Shown: positions 6,533 to 9,337 of the stretch, piece by piece
How the letters are laid out: the number at the start of each line of letters is the position of its first letter
Position numbering within the stretch: position 1 is the stretch's first letter
From: DASPOF01 sp035626155
GTDB lineage: Bacteria; Desulfobacterota; Binatia; Binatales; Binataceae
Assembly: GCA_035626155.1 (NCBI GenBank)
Contig: DASPOF010000072.1
Location: forward strand, 1-9,337
Length of the DNA: 9,337 nt
Reading direction: 5' to 3'
Position numbers and translations under genes: made by a program
The notes under the pieces: generated by a model
What the model saw: the letters and a program-made list of their open reading frames with translations, nothing else
Databases searched by the model: none
What the model was told of the DNA's origin: nothing

Positions 6533-7666
6533 GTGCCGGGATGGAGTGAAGTCGAGCGCGCGTTCAACGATGCGGTCGAGCGCGGCGTGATCCCGGGCGC
6601 GGCGGTCGTCGTCCGCCGCGGCGCCGACATCGTCTTCGAGGGTGCCTTCGGCTTCCGCTCACTCGTACCGGAGCGCACGCCGATGCGCCTGGAGACGGTG
6701 TTCGACCTCTCCTCGCTGACCAAGCCGTTGGCGACGACGACCGCGGTCATGATGCTCGCGCGCGACGGCAAGCTTCGGCTCGACGATCGCGTGACGCGCC
6801 TGTTCCACAACTTTGGCGTGCACGGAAAGAACGTGGTCACGTTCCGCCATCTGCTCGCCCATTGCTCGGGACTTGCGGCGTGGCGTCCGTTCTACCAGCG
6901 GGTCGCCGAAATCGAGCGGGCGGGCCGGGTCAACTTCATGTCGAGTTACGGCGCCAAGGAGTACGTCTACGAGGAGATTCATCGCGAGAAGCCCGAGGTT
7001 CCCCCGGCCACCAGGACGATTTACTCCGACTTGAACTTCATCGTCCTGGGCGAGGCGGTCGAGAAAGTGACGAGCATGCCGCTCAACCGCTTCTGCCGCG
7101 ACAAGATTTTCCAACCGCTCGGGCTGCGCGCGACCGACTTCATCGACATCTCGCTGGTGCGTTCGCGCCGGCTGGAGCCGGTCGCCGACATGTTCGCGCC
7201 CACCGAGATTTGCCCGTCGCGCAAGCGCCTGCTGGTGGGCGAGGCCGACGACGAGAATTGCTACGCGATGGGCGGGGTGGCGGGCCACGCCGGCCTGTTC
7301 GCGCCGGCGCGCGAGGTGGATGCGATCGCGCGGGAGCTGATCGCGTGCTGGGCCGGACGCGCCAACCTGGTTCCGCAAAAGGTCATCCGCGAGTTCTGGA
7401 CCCGCGATCGGACGATCAAGGACTCCACGTGGGCGCTCGGATGGGACACGCCGTCGCTTACGGGTTCGAGTTCGGGCCGCCATTTCTCTCCGGCCGCAGT
7501 CGGCCATCTTGGCTTTACCGGCACGTCGATCTGGATCGAGCCCGAGCGCGAGATCGTGGTCACGCTGCTCACCAACCGGGTGCATCCCCGGCGCGACAAC
7601 CAGGCGATCCGCGAGTTCCGCCCGCAAATCCACGATCTCATCATGGATGCGATCGGCGGTGGATGA
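6533..7666 (+). CDS. Class C beta-lactamase-like serine hydrolase
   Basis: A 377-residue member of the beta-lactamase/DD-peptidase fold family (PF00144 type). The three active-site motifs are clear: SxxK as SLTK (Ser61, Lys64), YxN as Tyr164-Ser165-Asp166 in IYSDLNF, and the KTG equivalent as HLGFTGTS (325-332). TFRHLLAHCSGL (103-114) and GGVAGHAGLF (247-256) are also typical. I see no signal peptide, so it is predicted to be cytoplasmic, unusual for a DD-peptidase. The GTG start has GGAG (6523-6526) six nt upstream. It sits 18 nt after ldcA and its last 20 nt overlap mpl, so it probably shares their transcript. An activity on D-amino-acid-containing muropeptides is inferred from context; members of this family also include esterases and aminopeptidases, so the substrate is open. 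A role in antibiotic resistance is not indicated. Confidence 0.85.
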   Translation: MPGWSEVERAFNDAVERGVIPGAAVVVRRGADIVFEGAFGFRSLVPERTPMRLETVFDLSSLTKPLATTTAVMMLARDGKLRLDDRVTRLFHNFGVHGKNVVTFRHLLAHCSGLAAWRPFYQRVAEIERAGRVNFMSSYGAKEYVYEEIHREKPEVPPATRTIYSDLNFIVLGEAVEKVTSMPLNRFCRDKIFQPLGLRATDFIDISLVRSRRLEPVADMFAPTEICPSRKRLLVGEADDENCYAMGGVAGHAGLFAPAREVDAIARELIACWAGRANLVPQKVIREFWTRDRTIKDSTWALGWDTPSLTGSSSGRHFSPAAVGHLGFTGTSIWIEPEREIVVTLLTNRVHPRRDNQAIREFRPQIHDLIMDAIGGG

Positions 7667-9113
7667 GAGCGCCGCGCGCCTGGCGCGCGTACCGGCAAAC
7701 GTCCGGCACGTTCATCTGATCGGCGTGGGGGGGACCGCGATGGCGGCGGTCGCCGGGATGCTCGCGGAGCGCGGGCTGCGCGTCACCGGCTCGGACAATC
7801 AGCTCTACGAGCCAACCGCATCGCTGCTCAAAAATTCGCGCGTCGAAGTGATTGGCGGGTTCTCACCGGCCAACCTCGCGCCGCCGCCGGACCTCGTCGT
7901 GGTCGGCAACGTTATTACCCGCGCCAATCCGGAGGCGCAGGCCCTGCTTGAATCCCCGATTCCGTACCTCTCGATGCCCGAGGCGCTGCGCCATTTCTTC
8001 CTCAGGGACCGGCGCGTGCTGATGGTTGCGGGAACGCACGGCAAGACGACATCGACCGCGATGATGGCGCACGTGCTCGCGGCCGCAGGACGCGACCCTT
8101 CGATGCTGGTCGGCGGCATCGCGAAGGATTTCGGCTCGAACTACCGGCTCGGCGCCGGCGCCGATTTCGTGATCGAGGGCGATGAGTACGACACCGCCTT
8201 TTTCGACAAGGGACCCAAGTTCCTGCACTACCATCCGCACGGCGCGATAATCACCGCGGTCGAGTTCGACCACGCCGACATCTACCGCGACCTGACGCAC
8301 GTCAAGTCGAGCTTCCGGGCGCTCGCGGAACAGATGGAACCGGGGCAGGTGCTCGCGGTGTGCGCGGATTCACCCGATGCGCTCGAGGTGAGCGCGGGCA
8401 CGCGCGCGAAGCGGATCACCTTCGGGCTGGCTGCGGGCGACGTTCGCGCATCCGGAATCCGGGTCGGCCCCGACGGCGCGCGATTCGCGGTCGTGCGCGG
8501 CGGCGACGCGCGGGCTCAGGGTGATTTCCTGCTTCCGATCGGCGGGAGGATGAACGTCGCGAATGCGCTGGGCGTGTTCGTGCTGCTGAGCGAGTTTGGG
8601 CTGAGCGCCGCCGAGATCGCGCGCGGATTCGAGTCGTTTCGCGGCGTGGTGCGCCGTCAGGAGGTGGTCGGCGAGGCGGCGGGAGTGACCGTCGTCGATG
8701 ATTTCGCGCATCATCCGACCGCGATTCGCGTTACGCTCGATGCGATCGCGGAGCGATTCCCGGGGCGGCGGCTGCTTGCCGCATTCGAGCCGCGCTCGAA
8801 CACCGCGCGGCGAAACGTGTTCCAGGATGCGTTCGCATCGGCGTTCGATCGCGCGGCGCGGGTTTACCTCGGGCCGGTCTATTTCAAGGAGAACGATCCG
8901 ATTCCGCCCGGCGAGCGGCTGGATACCGGGCGGCTCGCCTCCGCGATCGCAGCGCGCGGTCCGGCGGCGATTGCGTGTACATCGAACGCGGAGATCCTCG
9001 CGCGGATGCTCTCCGATGCGCGCGCGGGCGACGTCGCGGTGTTCATGTCCAACGGCCCGTTCGACAATCTGAAGGAGCGCCTGCTCGCGGAACTGCGAAA
9101 GCGGGGTTCGTAA
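7647..9113 (+). CDS. mpl: UDP-MurNAc:L-alanyl-gamma-D-glutamyl-meso-DAP ligase
   Basis: Joins recycled murein tripeptide to UDP-N-acetylmuramate using ATP, returning it to peptidoglycan synthesis in the cytoplasm. The 488 residues cover all three Mur-ligase domains: the UDP-binding HLIGVGGTAMAAVAGML (23-39), the ATP P-loop GTHGKTT (129-135), GDEYDTAFFDKGPKF (178-192) with AVEFDHADIY (204-213), IGGRMNVANAL (298-308), DDFAHHPTAI (351-360), EPRSNTARRN (381-390) and MSNGPFDN (467-474). The DEYDTAFFDK segment and the EPRSNT motif distinguish Mpl from MurC. The start is ambiguous: ATG 7647 overlaps the preceding gene by 20 nt and GTG 7659 by 8 nt; both lack a strong ribosome site, so translational coupling is likely. 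The frame stays open upstream to 7509, but that part lies inside the serine hydrolase gene and does not resemble Mpl. Pairing with ldcA supports the function. Confidence 0.93.
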   Translation: MRSAVDESAARLARVPANVRHVHLIGVGGTAMAAVAGMLAERGLRVTGSDNQLYEPTASLLKNSRVEVIGGFSPANLAPPPDLVVVGNVITRANPEAQALLESPIPYLSMPEALRHFFLRDRRVLMVAGTHGKTTSTAMMAHVLAAAGRDPSMLVGGIAKDFGSNYRLGAGADFVIEGDEYDTAFFDKGPKFLHYHPHGAIITAVEFDHADIYRDLTHVKSSFRALAEQMEPGQVLAVCADSPDALEVSAGTRAKRITFGLAAGDVRASGIRVGPDGARFAVVRGGDARAQGDFLLPIGGRMNVANALGVFVLLSEFGLSAAEIARGFESFRGVVRRQEVVGEAAGVTVVDDFAHHPTAIRVTLDAIAERFPGRRLLAAFEPRSNTARRNVFQDAFASAFDRAARVYLGPVYFKENDPIPPGERLDTGRLASAIAARGPAAIACTSNAEILARMLSDARAGDVAVFMSNGPFDNLKERLLAELRKRGS

Positions 9114-9337
9114 GCGTCCTCGCGCGCGCATCACGCTTACATAGTGATAATCGCCGCATTCGGTTTTCTGATCTGACTAATCAGTAGGGCGGGCCGCCGG
9201 AGACTGTCTCAAAAGATCAGCGAGAAGCGAACGCGGGTAATCAAGCGTGGAGCGGGGCTGCTTTTTGCAGGGCAGCGGCCCGCGCGCGCGGCTGGCTGCT
9301 TCGATTTCCCCCTGTTGCCAGCGAGGTAGAACGGGCT
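9114..9337. other. 3' intergenic region with a possible insertion-sequence end
   Basis: No gene is supported. A small hairpin (CTGAT 9168-9172, ATCAG 9180-9184) follows mpl but lacks a downstream T tract. GAGACTGTCTC (9200-9210) is a palindrome followed by AAAA; this resembles the terminal inverted repeats of some insertion sequences from memory only. On the minus strand a frame is open from the right edge to a TGA at about 9209-9211, just inside that palindrome, which is where a transposase stop could fall. The ~43-residue peptide is Arg/Ala/Pro-rich and unrecognised. Confidence 0.2.

Noticed and set aside
6659..7633. 324-residue minus-strand frame inside the serine hydrolase gene
   Set aside because: Antisense shadow of the motif-confirmed hydrolase, Arg-rich, with no recognisable domain.
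7509..7646. Upstream extension of the mpl frame to GTG/ATG-like starts at 7509
   Set aside because: These codons lie within the serine hydrolase gene and encode a Ser/Arg-rich stretch unlike Mur ligases; Mpl homology begins after 7647.

Overview
The window is high-GC bacterial chromosome and holds six intact genes plus the 3' end of a seventh. Murein-tripeptide recycling genes (an LD-carboxypeptidase and an Mpl-type ligase) imply a diderm with meso-diaminopimelate peptidoglycan. The DAHP synthase is the Thermotoga/Bacillus-like type I-beta form rather than the enterobacterial I-alpha form. With the PaaK-like enzymes and GC-rich codon use, this suggests an uncultured deltaproteobacterial or Binatota-like soil lineage. 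That placement is inference; no marker gene is present.

Left part (1-2455): two tandem copies of an uncharacterised ANL-superfamily (phenylacetate-CoA-ligase-like) adenylating enzyme. The first copy is cut by the window edge. The copies align without gaps at a constant offset of 1853 bp, and their overlapping 176 residues are about 87.5% identical. The 287-bp spacer between them contains nested complementary segments that could fold into a branched RNA leader ahead of the second copy.

Middle (2444-3406): a long AT-richer intergenic stretch carries two GAAAWTTTC dyads about 61 bp apart. About 100 bp further downstream lies a very good sigma-54 (-24/-12) promoter match. It precedes a small stand-alone receiver-domain protein that has lost the phosphoacceptor aspartate (Asn), the second acidic-pocket residue (Gly) and the conserved lysine (Glu).

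Right part (3535-9113): an SbcD/Mre11-type metallophosphoesterase on the minus strand is divergent from a rightward set, aroF (DAHP synthase) - LD-carboxypeptidase - class C beta-lactamase-like serine hydrolase - mpl. The last three are tightly packed (18-nt gap, then overlapping reading frames) and form a plausible cell-wall recycling cassette. LdcA would trim tetrapeptide to tripeptide, Mpl would reattach tripeptide to UDP-MurNAc, and the serine hydrolase may act on D-Ala-containing peptides. The final 224 bp contain no supported gene, only a weak hint of an insertion-sequence end. I see no rRNA, tRNA or CRISPR array.
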